Part shown: piece after piece, positions 63,223 through 64,000 of the stretch
Layout: every line of letters begins with the position of its first letter
How positions within the stretch are numbered: the first letter of the stretch is position 1
Source: Prinsepia uniflora
Lineage: Eukaryota; Streptophyta; Magnoliopsida; Rosales; Rosaceae
Assembly (NCBI GenBank): GCA_032719365.1
Contig: CM064875.1
Span: forward strand, 17,533,816-17,597,815
DNA length: 64,000 nt
Reading direction: 5' to 3'
Position numbers and translations under genes: made by a program
Notes under the pieces: generated by a model
Told to the model about the DNA's origin: nothing
Databases searched by the model: none
The model's input: the letters and a program-made list of their open reading frames with translations, nothing else

Positions 63223-64000
63223 GGGGTTGTCTCTATTCGAGCAACCGTGTAGCTTTTGGGGTATGTACGCAGGTCGAGGATGTGATATCTCATTGGGTTG
63301 CAGTTCGTGGTCAACCTGATTGTCGGGGTGCCGGTACGATAGTTAGTAGGATTGGCATGCCTTGGTTCGGCATTCGATGCCGGGGTTGCCATAGTTCTGT
63401 CAAGGTTGGCAGTGTGGGACCCTACAAAGGGATTAACGTGTTCGTATTCTGGAGTGTGATCGTGAGACGGTTAGTTGGGATCGTCTTTCACGATGTCGTA
63501 GGATTGGTTCCGACGACTAGTTGGGAATTGTGATCATCGGATGATCGGATTTGGTTGAGTTAGATAGATTTACTGCAGTTGGCAGTTAGCAACCTGATAC
63601 GAGGAATCCGAGTTGGATTGTTGGTAGGATTGGATTGACGTCTTTACGATGTCGGACCGCAGGGTCGGTCAGATTGTTGATTTTACTGCTTTTCGCAGTT
63701 GGGTTCCGAGGAACTCTAGGTGTGATCGTGGAACCTTACCTTGGTAGGTATGGTTCGGAAAGGCGAGTTGACGAGTGGTTTGACTTGGATGACTATTCGG
63801 ATTTGGGGTTCGTTAGTCGGCCTGGTCATGTCAGCTTGTGTTGGGACTGCACTTTACAGTCGAGGTTATATTTATCGGTTAGACCGAGTTGGTTGTCGTG
63901 CTACTTCAGTTGTGGGTTGGTGCAACTAAGGTCGCGGGTGACCTGGTAGACGACATTGGGATAGTCGAGTTGCGCCTGGTTAGAGTGTGGTTGGACAGGT

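Larger units (their letters stand above)
60217..64000 (+). mobile_element. LARD-type LTR retrotransposon H (runs off window)
   Basis: 5' LTR 60217-63207, primer-like site, then 0.8 kb of non-coding interior to the window end, with the shared post-primer block at 63268-63322. Inserted in the interior of G. The predicted TSD is TGTAG (60212-60216), to be found again beyond the window. Confidence 0.85.

Overview
This window reads as nuclear DNA of a flowering plant, probably a eudicot. It has one intron-rich plant gene, an AT-rich genic stretch, and long blocks of nested, mostly non-coding LTR retrotransposons. Species is not identifiable from the sequence alone. No bacterial, organellar, tRNA or rRNA gene was seen. 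All element boundaries come from reading termini, primer-binding sites, polypurine tracts and target-site duplications (TSDs) by eye; no identity percentages were computed.

Layout. 1-11412: a plus-strand element (D) with long LTRs and a non-coding interior, interrupted by a minus-strand solo LTR (E, 3505-6441). 11413-12210: old LTR-retroelement debris. 12220-17105: a Mutator-like DNA transposon with long terminal inverted repeats and a perfect 9-bp TSD, itself interrupted by solo LTR F (12511-15376, TSD CCAAA). 17894-40570: a three-level nest. Old minus-strand element C holds plus-strand element B (19902-38095, TSD AAAAT) in one LTR, and B holds young plus-strand element A (26977-36880, TSD TAAGA) in its 3' LTR. 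40571-43673: AT-rich gene flank with a large inverted array of about 172-bp repeats. 43674-51040: one gene on the minus strand, a PP2C-type protein phosphatase with ten coding exons (450 aa) and probably a 5'-UTR intron. 51075-55588: a degenerate Ty3/gypsy gag and a 24-bp minisatellite. 55589-64000: element G, interrupted by related element H, which runs off the window.

Elements A, B, D, G and H share one design: LTRs of 2.9-3.5 kb starting TGTAACGACCCG and ending TGACA or TGTCA, an initiator-Met-tRNA-type primer site (TGGTATCAGAGC or a variant), and, where the 3' end is visible (A, B and D), a polypurine tract like AAGGAGGGAAGA. Where the interior is complete it is 2.5-3.2 kb with no gag or pol. 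This matches large retrotransposon derivatives (LARDs), non-autonomous elements that need enzymes from a relative. Two gag-start remnants (MPPIREPR in C, MPPERKPRA in G) suggest the Tekay/Del chromovirus branch of Ty3/gypsy as the source.

The most interesting unexplained signals are in the LTRs. Nearly all carry an inverted 12-base pair, CTGTGAGTGGAC and GTCCACTCACAG, 0.5-1.5 kb apart, even when intervening sequence differs. Several carry a 20-bp ocs/as-1-like palindrome and a second palindrome with 12-base arms. A conserved block just after the primer site may be a packaging signal. The PP2C gene has an unusual repeat-built C-terminal tail.
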